64,000 bases of DNA from Ascarosepion bandense. Lineage: Eukaryota; Mollusca; Cephalopoda; Sepiida; Sepiidae. The notes below the pieces were generated by a model. That model was not told where the DNA came from and made no database searches. It saw only the letters and a list, made by a program, of their open reading frames with translations. Where the stretch lies: the NCBI GenBank assembly GCA_037127315.1, contig JBBBDQ010000350.1:2632501-2696500 (forward strand), read 5' to 3'. Below are positions 1 to 13,987 of the stretch, piece by piece (within the stretch, counting starts at the first letter, position 1; the number at the start of each line of letters is the position of its first letter). The position numbers were made by a program, and so were the translations under genes.

Positions 1-799
1 AAACAACACCTAAAGTTAAATAGAAAATCCTCAAACAGGCCAGAACATCTAAATCAGTAAAGGAACTGTGTTTCCTGTCTTCAAGAAAAAATATTATTAA
101 ACCAGAGGCATGAAACCACAGTAAACTGCAAACACATTAAAGAATTAACCTTACAAGCATGCTAAAATTACAAAAGCTAAAGTCAAAATCTCTAGAAACA
201 ATAAACCTTTATAGTATTAACAACACTTTTACCTCATATTTTACCTTCATTTCATACTACAAACTATGATCTAATTAAAGTTTTATATAAAAAAGATTTC
301 CTAAATTTAAGTTAGTTAAATATCAAAGTAGATTAATTACAAAAACTGAATTTAAATACAAAAATATTTGTAGTTGTATACTTAACTAATACAGATATAT
401 TTACCAAATAGTAATCCCTATTCACCTTTTTAGCGCACCCTCTCCTGCTCCCCCCCAACCATATATACTTATTTTTCTTTTTGTTAAACCCAAAGGACTG
501 ACCATAAAAGCTGTAAAGGACCATACCTCATCTTCTACTGGTGAATCTGTCTATAAAATTTTCCACACATCCATTAATCACCTCTATCCTCTACTTCTTC
601 CCTTTTTTCATTCAAATTCTGACAACTTACAATTCTAATTTCCTGTTTTTCACCCCCACTTACCTCTCACACACAATTTGCCATTATAAGATAAGCAATT
701 TCCATTTTCTTTTCACACTACCTGATGAGACATTATCCTTTCAATGTCGAAACAAAATGTACACTTTGTAGATAATTTGTACATGTTCTAAACTATAAT

Positions 800-864
<65 letters not shown>

Positions 865-1133
865 CAAAACAGATCTGTCTGCGGATGACTATAGGAATCA
901 ATTTGTCTTACTATATTATTTCATGTACAAAGTTACCTTGTAATTGTGATGTTTGTCACATTAATCTTAAATATCTATATCCATATGCCTACTACTGGTG
1001 AACATACAAATACAAACCTCTCAGTTTCAATAGTCAAAAGATATTTTATTGTTAATGCAAGAAAGTTGGATTCATATTTTGTTTTCATACCACTTTTACT
1101 AAATCTCATCATTCTACCTTTCAAGGCTTGGCT

Positions 1134-1170
<37 letters not shown>

Positions 1171-1350
1171 GCTTCCAGGTTGTCATTCTGCTCTTGTGTA
1201 AACAATATGGATCAGAGGGTTATTCCTTATTTTCAATCCACAAAGTATGACTAAAGCTTGCAGTAAAAATAGTATTAAGGAATTTACTTTCTGCTTAATA
1301 AGCTTTAAAAATAAAAAAGATCAACACTTTTTTTTTCTTTTTGCTTCTAG
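1..1350. other. intron of SAFB-like gene, no exon seen
   Basis: AT-rich sequence with an (AT)n/(AC)n microsatellite at 804-862 and a poly-T run at about 1135-1166. No coding exon with flanking splice sites was seen. It ends in a good polypyrimidine tract and AG at 1349-1350, so it is read as the intron before the first visible SAFB exon. Confidence 0.6.
804..862. repeat. (AT)n(AC)n microsatellite
   Basis: About 29 bp of AT followed by 30 bp of AC dinucleotides, in the intron before the first visible SAFB exon. Confidence 0.9.
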
Positions 1351-1602
1351 GAAGATGAGGAGGAGGAGGAAGATGAAGAAGAGAGTCCGGTCACAACTGA
1401 TGAATCTGTTCAGCAAAATGAATCTGCTAATGTAAACAGCAATTTACAAATTGAAAACTCAAATAAAGTTACAGATGTATCTACTATGGATAATGTTGAA
1501 GTAAAAAATGATGAACAAGGCAATAACACCAAAGAGGCGCAACCTTCTCCTGAGAAACAAGCAACACATAATGATACTGATTTAAATAACGCCACTTCAA
1601 AG
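1351..1602 (+). CDS. SAFB: SAFB-like exon w1 (acidic region)
   Basis: 252 nt, 84 codons, phase 0 at both ends. The acceptor AG is at 1349-1350 after a T-rich tract; the donor is GTAATT at 1603. It encodes a run of Asp/Glu ([11 protein letters not shown]) followed by an Asn/Ser/Thr-rich segment. Low-complexity acidic sequence between SAP and RRM is typical of SAFB proteins. Taken alone the sequence is not diagnostic; it is assigned by frame continuity with the downstream exons. Confidence 0.75.
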
Positions 1603-4600
1603 GTAATTTCTTTTAAACTTACTATTGTCACTGCTGCATGCAATTTTATAGGAGACACATATATATATGCGCACACACGCGCACACACACACACACTAAT
1701 GCTCACCTAATACAGGGCCTAAGAGTCACTCAAACTATTGGGCTACTGTGTGGAATTTTTATTGGCATAAGAAAGTACAAGTGTTAGGAGTATATAGAAT
1801 GGGGAAAAATGTAAACCAGGTGATGGGCAGAGCTATCTACTATCTTTGAAAAAAAAAAAACAATAGTGAATAAAATTTCAGGTCAGGTGCTGATGTTAGT
1901 AGTACAGAGCTGAAGCAGACCTTAGAAGGAACCAGAAACCCAATGATAAAAAGGAAATAACTGCATGATAAACCACATGTTGGCTTTGTGTTTAAGAAAT
2001 ACAACTGCAATAGGGACTAATTAGCCACCCTAGTAAAGAAAACCACTCATAAACAAATAGTCAACCATTTTACTTGCACATATCTATCACCTGAAGCTCA
2101 ACAGGCCCAAAGGTTAACGCCAACAAGGCCAACCTAACCAAACCAGCTAAAGACAAAAGAAACAAAAAAGAAAAGCAAACATTCTGCATGCAAATTGTAA
2201 AAATTAAAGGGGTTTGGTTAAAGGCAGCAAACTGTAAATGTCAGTTCTTGTAGCACATGATCTTTCTTTTTGCTTCTTGGAAATAAATAGAAATATAAGA
2301 GTGGTTATTGAAATACTTTCATTTTCCGTCTCATATTTTCCTTTAAGAGAAATAGATAAGCTTTGAAGAGATTTTCCTTTTGTTGTTATTTTATAATCTG
2401 TTATCAATTAAAAAAGATTACCATTGATATTTACCTGAAGCAAATAGCATAGTATAACTAACAAAATGTTCAAAATGATATTGCAATTTTTGTAACTTTC
2501 TATGGACTGGCAAAAGTGTTTCCTTATCCAATTTATTTCTCAAATTTATTGGTATAGAGAAGTGAAGACAAATTTCCTATTTACAGTATTTTTAGTATGA
2601 AAGACCAGGAATTCAAAAATTTAAACAAGTACTATTTTGTTGTGACTTAAATCTATTATCCTCTCTTCTATTATAATAACGACAGTTGTGTGTGTCTGTT
2701 GTTTAGTATTCAATGTCACAATTACCAAAATTACACAAAAATATCTTGAAATACTATTATTTCCCTCCTGTCATGTACAGGTGTTTAGGTTGCTGTCATT
2801 TTAGACAGCACATTAATACAAATATTTTGCAGTCATTTTTTTACAGTATGAACCTACTTGTTATTTGAATAAATCAATCGAGTTCATTGACTTTAACTTG
2901 AAAAAATATTCAGAGCTAGAAAAATAAATACAATAAAAATAATTTTGTAATTTTCTATGTTTAATTGCAACCATTTTCTATTTCTAAACATATTGATCTT
3001 TTAATTTTCTAATGTAATTTATTTATTTATTGCAGGTTGAAACAAATGAGAACTCTGCTGATCCTTCGGGTATGTTTTATTTCACTTTGGTTATAAATAT
3101 AAATATTTTTTAGATTTTGTCAAATTTTAGGGAACCTCCAACACTTTGTTCTAAATTCAACAGCAATATTAAAAAAAAAAAAATTGACAAGAGTTGGGGA
3201 AAAGAGCAACTTTTAGATAAAATGTAGTACAACTTACAAATTAAGACAATAGCTATCTATATTTTATAATAAGTAGCTCATGCCAAAATCATTTGGCATT
3301 TTTGCAGTTTTACTTATATACAGTTTCAACAGTTTCAGTTCTCAAAACAAATTGTTTGCCTCTTGGCAAAACTCTTTTCATTTGGCTTTGTCACTAGTAC
3401 ACAAGCCAAGAACTGTGTGTGTCTGTATATACGGGGTGCGATGAATAAATTGTCGTCTAAATTATACATTTAAATGTGTCATAAATTAAGGAAATAACAA
3501 TGACTTCTCATTTTAACATCTTTACCAAAATTACACAAAAATATCTTGAAATACTAAAGAGTAAATCTATTCAATAAATTGCCATTGGCTTCAGCCATAG
3601 CCTCCAGATGACTCAAGAATCTCCTGTAACTCTTCTGGACAGTCTCCTTGTTTAAGTTGGTGAATGTTGCCATAATTCTTGCCTTCAGTTCATCTTTGTT
3701 ACAAAGAGTTTTGTTAATCTCTCACTCAACTGTGCCACATGCATACAGTCTGGGGAGTTAGGTGGCCAAATGTAAGAGGTAGTCACAGAAATTATCTGAT
3801 AGCCATGACTGGGTTCTCCTTGTGTGGCATGATGCAGAATACTGTTGCCAGACAGGGTTGTCCAATGGTCATTCCTCTGACTCAAGGCAGCAATACAGGC
3901 ACTTGATGTAGTCCTCCATGTTGAGTCTGAGACCCTGTGGGGAAAATGAATGGAGGCATAACATGACCATCACTAGTGATCACTCCAAACACCTTCAATA
4001 ACCATTAATATTGTCCAACTCTCTCTAAAGCCTCTGCACTGTTCTCAGATTGATGTCCAAACACTCTGAAATGTTTGTATTGGAGCCTTGGGTATTAATT
4101 CAAAGCAGTTCCTCAGGTTATTTTCAAATTTCTGGCAGTGAATTGTCATGATGCTCCTTTTCTCACAGACAGTGCCCAACTGACTCTACTATACTGTACA
4201 GTTGACAAAAACAGACTACAAACATGTGCAAAATTAAAGAATATAAAATGGCAACACTTTACCCATCACACCCTGTATGTATGTGTGTATGTATGTGATT
4301 TGTATATTCATTCCAAATGAACCAACATCATTTTGCCACAGATGTATCATTAACTTTGAAGAAAAATCTGGAATAAAATTGTGTGAGTGTCTCTGACTAT
4401 ACGAATTATCTCCACATCAATTTTTATATATGAATCACTTGTATTTCTTATTGATTGACATCTGCAGTCTACTTGACTATTATGTAGGCTCTCTTGTCAG
4501 GAGAACAGATGAATTGAACTCTCTCTCATTCCAAACAAAAATGAGACAGGGTGTATTAATCTCGCTGACCTAAATATCAAGTTATTCATTTCCTTTTTAA

Positions 4601-7600
4601 TAGAATTTCAATGATATTCAGGTTTGATTAAAGTAAGGACTTGACCATTTAGTAGATAATATTAAAATTGGTCCCCAAAATTTATTTATTTTTATTTATT
4701 TATTTATTTTTCAATTGCCAACACAACACTGTTGTGGTATGAGGTTTAGTAAGTTTTCATTTCCTGTCAACTGTTTCATTCTGAATTAACTTTCTGTAGC
4801 ACTGCCACCACAGTCGTCATCATCATCATCAGCAGCAGGCGCTAACACAAAGGAGGAAGATGAGCAGAATGATGCAGACAAATCCACTACGGCCAGTACA
4901 CAGGATATCACTCCGGCAGCAAGTTTGAATGAAGTCAAAGAGGAGGAGAGTCAGAATGCTGTCTGTGACATTTTGCCCCCAACACCAACAAGTGTGCCTT
5001 GTGTGGCACCACTGACTCTGAAAGATACTATAAATATGGACACTTCAACTGCTCAGCAGAGTGAAGAAAATGAGTCTCTGATTGTACATGTTGATGATAC
5101 TCAGAATGATCTTGATGCTGACCTCTTGACCTCACAAACAAACGGATTGAAATCAAGACAAGCAGCAAAGGAGAAGGCAATTGGTAAGAGTGAAGGAAAG
5201 AAGTCTGATGCTGGAAGCGGCAACAGCGGCAGCAGCGGCGGCGACAACAGCAGCCCTCCAGAAGTGGGAGGTGAAAGCAGTGGAGAAGGAATAGGAGGAG
5301 GAGGAGGAGATAAAGGTAACCTGGAAGTGAAGACTGACAAGAAAGCAGATGAAAAGAAAGATGATAAAGATGGGAAGTTGAAGAGGTTGGTTTTCATGTC
5401 ATCTTTCCCACTGCTTTGACTCAAAAGATGTCATTTGTTTCATGTTATTGCTTCTCGCTAGCAGATTTTCCTGAAAAAACAACTCTGCGAAAGGAATTCC
5501 TTTACCGTTAGCTAGACTTGATTATAAAAATTTATCGCTAATCATAGTCTTAGATGTTATTAACTTTTTTTTTTAATGTCATTTAGCTGTTTATTTCTAA
5601 ATTAATTTACTATGTCCTTGCGTGTGCGATTAAGTATATTTAAGTTTTTTCCTCTGCCATTAGCTGCAAAACTTCCTGTAAACCTTAACGTATAAGATAA
5701 ACGTTCTACAACCTATATTGATAAACTCTAAGGGTTGTATGACATAATTGTAGTGTTTGTAACTTGGTGGCTTGTAGGCTTGAAAAATGAAAAGCTCAGT
5801 TAATTGCACTCATCAGTTAGTGTGATCTTTAGAAAAACTGATTGATGCTATTTGCCATTTTTACTTTCTATTGATTTAAAACTCATGAAATGTAAAGAGG
5901 TCAGCAGATGATTAGACATGGAACTCTGGTTTTGGACATTCAACGTGGACAATGAATAATGTAGATCTTCATTTCTATTGGACTCTTTCTCTCTGGTTTT
6001 TAACCACTGGACTCTGAAATTTGCAAGATGACATCTTTTGCCTTTGTGTGTGAACTGTTGAAGAATGAAAAGAAAAAATAATTTGACCTTCATCTGTGAA
6101 AGGACTGACAAAAGTGATTCTACCAAGAAAAAGAAGCTATGGAAGATGAAAACAACTATTGTATTTATCAAATATTTCTTCATAAACCAAACCAGATATG
6201 TTCTGACACCTGGAAAGAACTGTGCCTTCCTGTAGTCATTGTATGGATCTTTATCTTCTGCTGCTGGCCTCTTTTTATCCTCATGAGTCTTTTTGGTGAT
6301 AATAGAATCTTTCAAATGTCTATGGTGCATGACTTTAGAACAACAAATCCTAATCTTAGGTATAAGTTAGAAATGTCATATCTTAAATGACAACTTAAGA
6401 CAAGTACAGTTGAAATGGGGGGAAAAGAAATTAAGGTACTGTTTTTATTGAATCTAACTTATTAGGTGTCTAAATGATTTTTACTTGGCTGGGTAGGGGG
6501 TGGTCTTTTCCCTTTTACAGGTGAGTGTTTTTATTTCTTCTTTTGACCAACATTTTCTTAAATAATTTTTTTTTATATAAAAAATAAAATATTTTATATT
6601 AACTTAATTTAATGTTTGATTGAATACAAATTTTTAATCTTATAATTTATAAAATAATTTGAGATAAAATTAATAAATATTTCATTCATTATACCTATAA
6701 ATGAGTTAATTTCATCAACTAATTTGTATGTGCTCATGCATTACAATTTCTAAATACTATTGTTGCAATTACAGTTCTTCATCCGTTTCAAAACTCAAGA
6801 TTACCAAAAATGTCAAAGGTGAGTAATTTTTTTTCCTTTCTCCTTAATAATTGACATAGTATTGAAAACAATATTGTAATAGCTCACAGGTAATAAACTT
6901 TTGAATTTGAAGGTTTTCAACTATACAGTTTGTGTTCATTAGTTGAGCCCAAATTTTAAATCAGATACCAAAGTCAAACAAGTGCAAAACTTTAAATATC
7001 TGGGAAGTGTTCTAACAGAAGACAGAAAGTGTGATATTGAAATCTGAAAACACATTGGGATAGCCAAAGATATGTATTCAAAAAGCTAAAAGAAATATTA
7101 AAAGACCGAAAAACTTCATTAGAAGCAAAGAATAAAGCTGAGCTGCTACGTGATATCTGTCCTTCTATATAACAGTGAATGCTAGGTGATCTCTTCAAAG
7201 ATGAAGGGACTTAAAGCAATAGAAATGTGGCTCTACAAAAGGATGCTTGAGAATATCATGGACTGAACATGTCAGCAATTCCAGTTTTTGAAAAAAAGAT
7301 GGAAACAAAAAGGAAATATACATAATATCAGGAAGGGATAGTTAAAATTTCTGGGTTACATAATGAGGAAGGAGGGCTTGGAAAATCTTAAACTCACAGA
7401 ACAATAAAACATCACATAACTTAATTGAGCTTTGGGTACTTCAATATGGTCTAAGGGTTAACACGCTTTTTTTTTTTTTTTTTTTCGTATCACCCCGAGC
7501 AAGGCAGTAACGCCACTGATGTGCAGGGGTCTACGTAATAGTGAAAAGATTGGAAAAGAGAAAGCCGGAAACCACATCCTAAACGGAACAAGGGATGAGC

Positions 7601-10600
7601 CTCTTAACCTGTTCAATAGACATGGGTGGAATGTGAACCGGGCGATAGATCTATCTAGTCCAATTGAAAAAAGAAAACAAAGTGAAAAGATTGGAAAAGA
7701 GAAAGCCAGAAACCACATCCTTTTGCTTGAACAATTATGACTACGTAGTGCCCTTTACTTTTGGCTTTGTGTCACATCTAAGCTTTACTTAGAAAAACAC
7801 CATACTTGATGAGCTTAAATAAATGGATGGCATTTTATCGGAACATACAGTTTTAACATTTCTCCCACTCTCTGTCTTAAAAATATTTCATAGCTTTTTT
7901 TTTTTTTTTTTTTTTTAAGCAGAAATTTGTTCAATTTCCACTAACTATAAACATTAATTGCTTATATAAATGAATAAACTTAAAAGTGGAAAGTTTTTGT
8001 TTTACTGTTCTTGTTGTTGTGTCTCCCATACACTAAACTATTTTTTTTATTTAAATGTCTTTCAGGTGGTAGCCAAAATAGCCGCAATTTGTGGGTCAGT
8101 GGTCTTTTGTCTAATACTCATGCTACAGACCTGAAAGCACTTTTTTCAAAACATGGCAAGGTATTGTTAATTGCATATCTTATTTTTGCTTTCCAAAACA
8201 ATTTACAGTATGGAACTGGCCCAAATCTTACACCACATTATGTTGTATCTCATTTAAAAAAAATACAACCTAAAGTTTTTTTGTTTTATAAATGAAGGTC
8301 TTTATTACCAAATTTCACAGCTGTAATTAAATTTCTTAAAGAGAAAAAAGTTAAGACTTTTACAAATTGGGTAATAGGACACAATTATCAAAGACATAAG
8401 CACAGTTTCAAACTTAACATTTGTAAATAAAATACAGAATACTCTTTAGAAGTCTGGAATTAATTAGGTACTGTTTATATTATGAACAGGACACACTTTC
8501 TAAAATATCTTTTCTCTTTTTATTCTGACAAATGTCATTGCTTTGAAACTCTAATAAAAAAAAATAAAAATAAAAAAGCTTTTCTACAGAAAATGTTCTA
8601 AAGAAAATCCTCCCATGCAAACACTTTTTTTTTTCATAGCAGACCAGTTAATTTTTAATTATGCAGTTGTTTGGTAAACAAACAATAATTGTCCTTTGTG
8701 TTGTGAATCACTCAATTCTGTAATCAAAGATTTAAATTTTTTTCAATATTTACATTATCCATCTTTGTTGCCATTTGTATGTTTTGGCCTTCTTCAGATG
8801 CTAGAAATTTTGGGCCAGACCCTTTTATTACAACCACTGAAGTCATCGTTCTCATTCCTTCTGTGAAGCCTCTTTTGGTAGTCATGAGTTATCTACCTCT
8901 AACTGGACTCTTTAAGTTACTTGTTCACTGCTGTAGCTTAATATTGGACTTGCAACTCTATTGGGTCAAGTCACACCACTGGAACCAAATAACATCTATA
9001 TCTACTGGACATGAACAACTGAATTTCTGGGACTTATAAACCTAATGTTCAGTAATTTTTTTTTTTTTACCAGAGTTCATATTGTAATTTATTTTTTTAT
9101 GTTAATGGTTTACTCTAGGGGGTTTTTTTTATACAATATAAGCCCTAGTTTTAAAAAAAATATACTAGAGAAAACCATTAGCATTAAAAAAAAAAAATTG
9201 CAATATGAACTCTGGTAAAAAATGGTTACTGAACATTAGGTTTATAAGTCCCAGAAATTCAGTTCTTGTCTTTAAGGGCACATGGTCCAGTGGATAAACT
9301 ATTTAAATGAGATGTGCATACATGTATGGATAGACGTTGACCCAAAAGAGTTGTGATTTCAATACCAGGCTACAGCAGTGGTGAATAAGTAAGTAATTCA
9401 GGGGGTCCGGTTAGAGGGAGATAACTCATGACTACCAAAAAAAGGCTTCGCACAAGGAATGAGAATGATATATACCCCAGTGATCATAATAAAGGGTTCA
9501 GTTTGAAATACCTAGCACCTAAAGAAGGCTGGAGCATATAACGACCAAAACTTAGTACTAATAGCAACAAAGATGGGGGGGGACAATACTCTGAATAATG
9601 TAAATAGTATAAATACTACCTCATCTCAGAAAGATAGGCAAATAATATAGATTGTTATTAATAAAACACAAATGACAAGTTACAGTATAAGCATATTTAA
9701 ATGAGATGTGCATACATGTGTAAAGAAAGACACATAGATACTTCTCCTAAGAGATGTTCTTTTGAAAAGTTCAGTATCTCTGAATTCCAAGTTGAAAATT
9801 CTTCTAGTAGCAGATATCAGTAGTAGAAAAGACATGAGCCATACTTGCTCTTGTATTCATTTTGACAAAAGTCTCCTTAGCTTAGCTTTGTTATATATAT
9901 TCACTTGGTCTGATATGGTTGCACTCTTTTGTAGCACAAGGTAAATTCATTATTACCAATGGTTCCAGCAATTTTTTAATATTTTTTATTTTATATTTTA
10001 ATTTAAATTTAAAATTTAATTTTTATCTACTTTTAATCTTATTAAAAAAAAAAAAGCAGTAACTTTATAAGATTTAATTCCCACAAACATTTAGTGAACT
10101 TCTTAAATTCAAATTTATTAAACTGTCAGTTTAAAATATGTACCTGATGATTGCATGAAACTCTGTCATGCCATAGACATAAAACAATATGTATATAATC
10201 TATATATATATATATATATATAAAAGGCAATCTGTGAGTCTGTGTGTGACTGTAAACTATGCATGCTTACATTTTTTAAGCTATGCCATTCAAACTTTGT
10301 AGAGACACATATCTACAGGGAAGCCAGGTCAACACATACTTTTTGAGTTTAAGTTCAGCAATTTTCCCTTTTGCAATTTTTTGCCAATGGTGCCAATTGT
10401 TTACATTTGCTCCATAAAACATCTAAGATGGTTGCTAGATTACATCACAGAAATCGAATCACACATGTCAAACACAACTCAAAAAAAAAAAAATAATGAG
10501 CCTTTATATTTAATTTTTATTCTGACATTTTAAAAATTCATTTAGTCAACAAAAAATCCACCAAAATGCAGTTGAAGAAGCCTAATTACAACAAAACCTA

Positions 10601-11999
10601 TCCTAGTGGAGTGTAAAACCATAACTAAAATAAGACAAAAATATTTCAATGGAAAAAGCTTAAAAGAATTTTTTTAAAAGTACAGACACAGATGAAATAT
10701 ACAACTTTCTCAAAGAAATCAAGATCCTCAACAAAATATAATACTTTCAAATATTGTATATGTAAATGTATACATATGTGTAGGTATGCAGATATGCAAT
10801 CAAAAACAATCACAAGATAAAGCAATTTATAAAAAAAAAAAAAAAGATCATAAAACCCAACAACCTCCCAACGTTTTATACAGAATAACTACCTTGTACA
10901 CATAAGCAAACAAGGCTTCGGCATTAAATGACCCAAATAGGAGTTGACATGCCGTAAAATCCAATAACCAACCAACAAGTCTGTTTGGCTCCATTCAAGA
11001 TTATCATCGATTTTTACAAATGATTTTCAATTTGTTTATTTTCATATTAAAGTTTTCTAATTCAAATAAATGATATTTTTCTTTTTGTTTCTCTAGGTTA
11101 TTGGTACTAAATTAGTGACAAATACTCGTAGCCCAGGAGCAGGATGTTATGGTTTTATTACTATGTCCTCTTCGGAGGAAGCCAATAAATGCATTCAACA
11201 TTTAAATCAAACAGAATTCCATGGCAAGATGATATCGGTAGAAAAGGTAAAAAAAAAATTCTCTTCTTTAATTGCTAATCCAGTTACTTTCTTTCTTCAC
11301 CCCCTTCCCATGTTATAACTTGTAAGAAATGCCTTTTCTTTTCTTATTCTTTTAATGTTTCTAGAACATTATGGTCTATTTATAGCTACTCCTCTATTAT
11401 TTGACAATTTGCCTATTATCTTTTGTCCATCTCAATCGATGCTGGCATCTGTAAAGATGTTCAGCTCCCACACTAATTGAGCTCAGTTATTTACAATTAT
11501 AAATGTTAGTGTGAATTGTATATATAGCTAGAACTAATCAAAGGTTAGACAAAAATAGATCAGCATGTGCCAACCAAGATCCATCATGAAAGATGTGATA
11601 ATTTGCTTAAACTAGTTAATACTCCAGGTTCAGCAATCACTGAACACTTAATGAATAATCTAGTGTGTGCTGTGTGATTTACCAGGGATTCTTTTAACAT
11701 AATCAGCAGAGCACACTGCAATTACCACTTAAAAATATTGAGTATACCTTAGGTCTGAACAGCCTTCCCTCTGTAAGCAGGAGTGGCTGCTGGGTCTTCA
11801 TATGATTGAAATATGATTATCTTTTTTATTCCTCTGCTGATTCCCTTGCTGTTGTTAATTTATTGGATTTTTAAACATTGTTCTCAATTGAAAGATAGAA
11901 AACCCAATTAGCTTCTTTCTTTCTTTTTTTTTTCTTTTTTAACCTCTTTACAGGGATTTATCATTATTTACTCTCTCTCTCTCTCTCTCTCCCCCCCCC

Positions 12000-12060
<61 letters not shown>

Positions 12061-12062
12061 GC

Positions 12063-12095
<33 letters not shown>

Positions 12096-13940
12096 TGTGT
12101 GTGTGTGTGTGTTTTTATAACCTTAATAAATAATTTCATTAATCTTAATTGCAATTTTCTCATCTTCCTAGGCCAAAAATGAACCAGGAACACACGCTGT
12201 TAAAAAAACAGAAACCAAACCTGGTGAAAAGAAATCAGAAAAACCAGAAGTAAAAAAAGAAAGTGAGTTAGTTTTTTTTTTTTTTTTTTTTTTTTTCAAA
12301 CTAATAATCAAAGTTTCTTTTCATAATAAAACAGTTTTATTAACCATTTTACACTTCAAAATAAATTTATATGCTTAATGCTTATCTCTTCAAAAGTTTC
12401 AGAAACTGAAAATTTCAAGACTTTTTTTTTCTACTAATGAAAATGGTGGAAAGAAATCTTTATGAGACTAGGTATAATCTCCAAATATGCTAATTTCGGT
12501 CTTGCTTAAAAATTGTAATTTTAGTGCAAAGATGAAATTGGCTCTGTTTCAAATTATTTTGTCACATTTTACAGTATAGGCCTTTTAATAAATTAAACTG
12601 AATTTGAAAAATGTCATCAATTGATAATGATTAAAAGGCATTGTGCCCTATGGCAGTCTTGTCGTTTAATTTTAGTTTCCATAGAATCTCTGATGGGTCA
12701 TTCGATGTCAATTCACCAGGGCATTACACCCACCGACAATGAATTACTTGAAATTTGGCACAAATATTCCCCTTCATGAGTTAGAAAAAAGTACCAAATT
12801 ATTTTGTGCTAGACCTTACCGTTCTGATTTTAGAGGGGTGTAAAATTTTCATATTTTGCTTCTAAATTAAGGCTGCGAAACGTCACAGAATTTCCAGGTT
12901 TTAAAAATTCACATTCTTTTTTGAAAAGAAAAAAATCAAATCAAATGTATTTTATTTCATGAAAATAATTCCAAATAAAATTTCTCAAAATTTTCTTTTA
13001 ATTTCATGTTTAATGCCATCTACAAATATTCTGTCCAGTGTTGATCATCATGCATAAGTCAATGTTTATCACTTGTTAAAGACAATCTATCCGTACCATA
13101 CAAAACACAATATCTGCAAAATATACTTAAATTATTTTCTTTTTAAATTAATAAAGACAATTTTATTGAATAGTTTGAGAACTCACTTAGTACAATATGA
13201 ACATTTGAGAAGTCCTGAAGCATTAGGATGATTGTCTTTATCAATCTTTCACTGAATTCCCGTTTGTATATAATAAAAAAACAAACTATAAATTTGGCAG
13301 GGTCATATCTTTTAAAGTAGACTTGAAACCCTCACAAAATTCTTTGGAGAACTTAAGTAGTCATAGTAGATGCTAGGAAAAAAATATTATGAAAATCGAA
13401 AAGGGCACATTTTCTACAGACTGGCCGGAAACTACATAGGTAAAAAAATTGATGGGAGGGGGACTGTCATACTTTTGGGTGAGCAAAATTATATTTTCTA
13501 TCAGGTATAGGGTTTAAATAATTAAATATTTGGATTCTGCAGTCCTTATTTTTCCTTCCTACCAAACTTCAAAAATATTGAATATGTGGAAGTATATATA
13601 TATTTTTTTTTGTTTTTTGTTTTTTTTTCATTTTTTCATTTTTAAAAAACGCTGAAATTCTGTGACGTTTCACAGCCTTAATTTAGAAGCAAAATATGAA
13701 AATTTATAAATGTATAATCATCCAACATGAAATTGATCTTTCATTTATTTAAATTTCAGGTGGTAGCCAAAATAGCCGGAATTTGTGGATCAGTGGTTTG
13801 TCTTCTAATACTCGAGCCACAGATCTGAAAGGACTTTTCTCTAAATATGGAAAGGTATACTTGATAATTATGGCTAAAAAACTTTAAAGAATAAGATTCA
13901 GTCTATGATAAAATATTTTAAAGGATTATATTATTGTTGG

Positions 13941-13987
<47 letters not shown>

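Noticed and set aside
4681..4710. Short TTTATTTATT tandem as a regulatory element
   Set aside because: Simple AT-rich repeat without specific context; it lies before the acceptor of exon w3 but does not replace its polypyrimidine tract.
5848..6390. Overlapping open frames on both strands (160 and 83 codons)
   Set aside because: No domain, skewed composition from AT-rich DNA, and no splice context; fits a chance frame in a SAFB intron.
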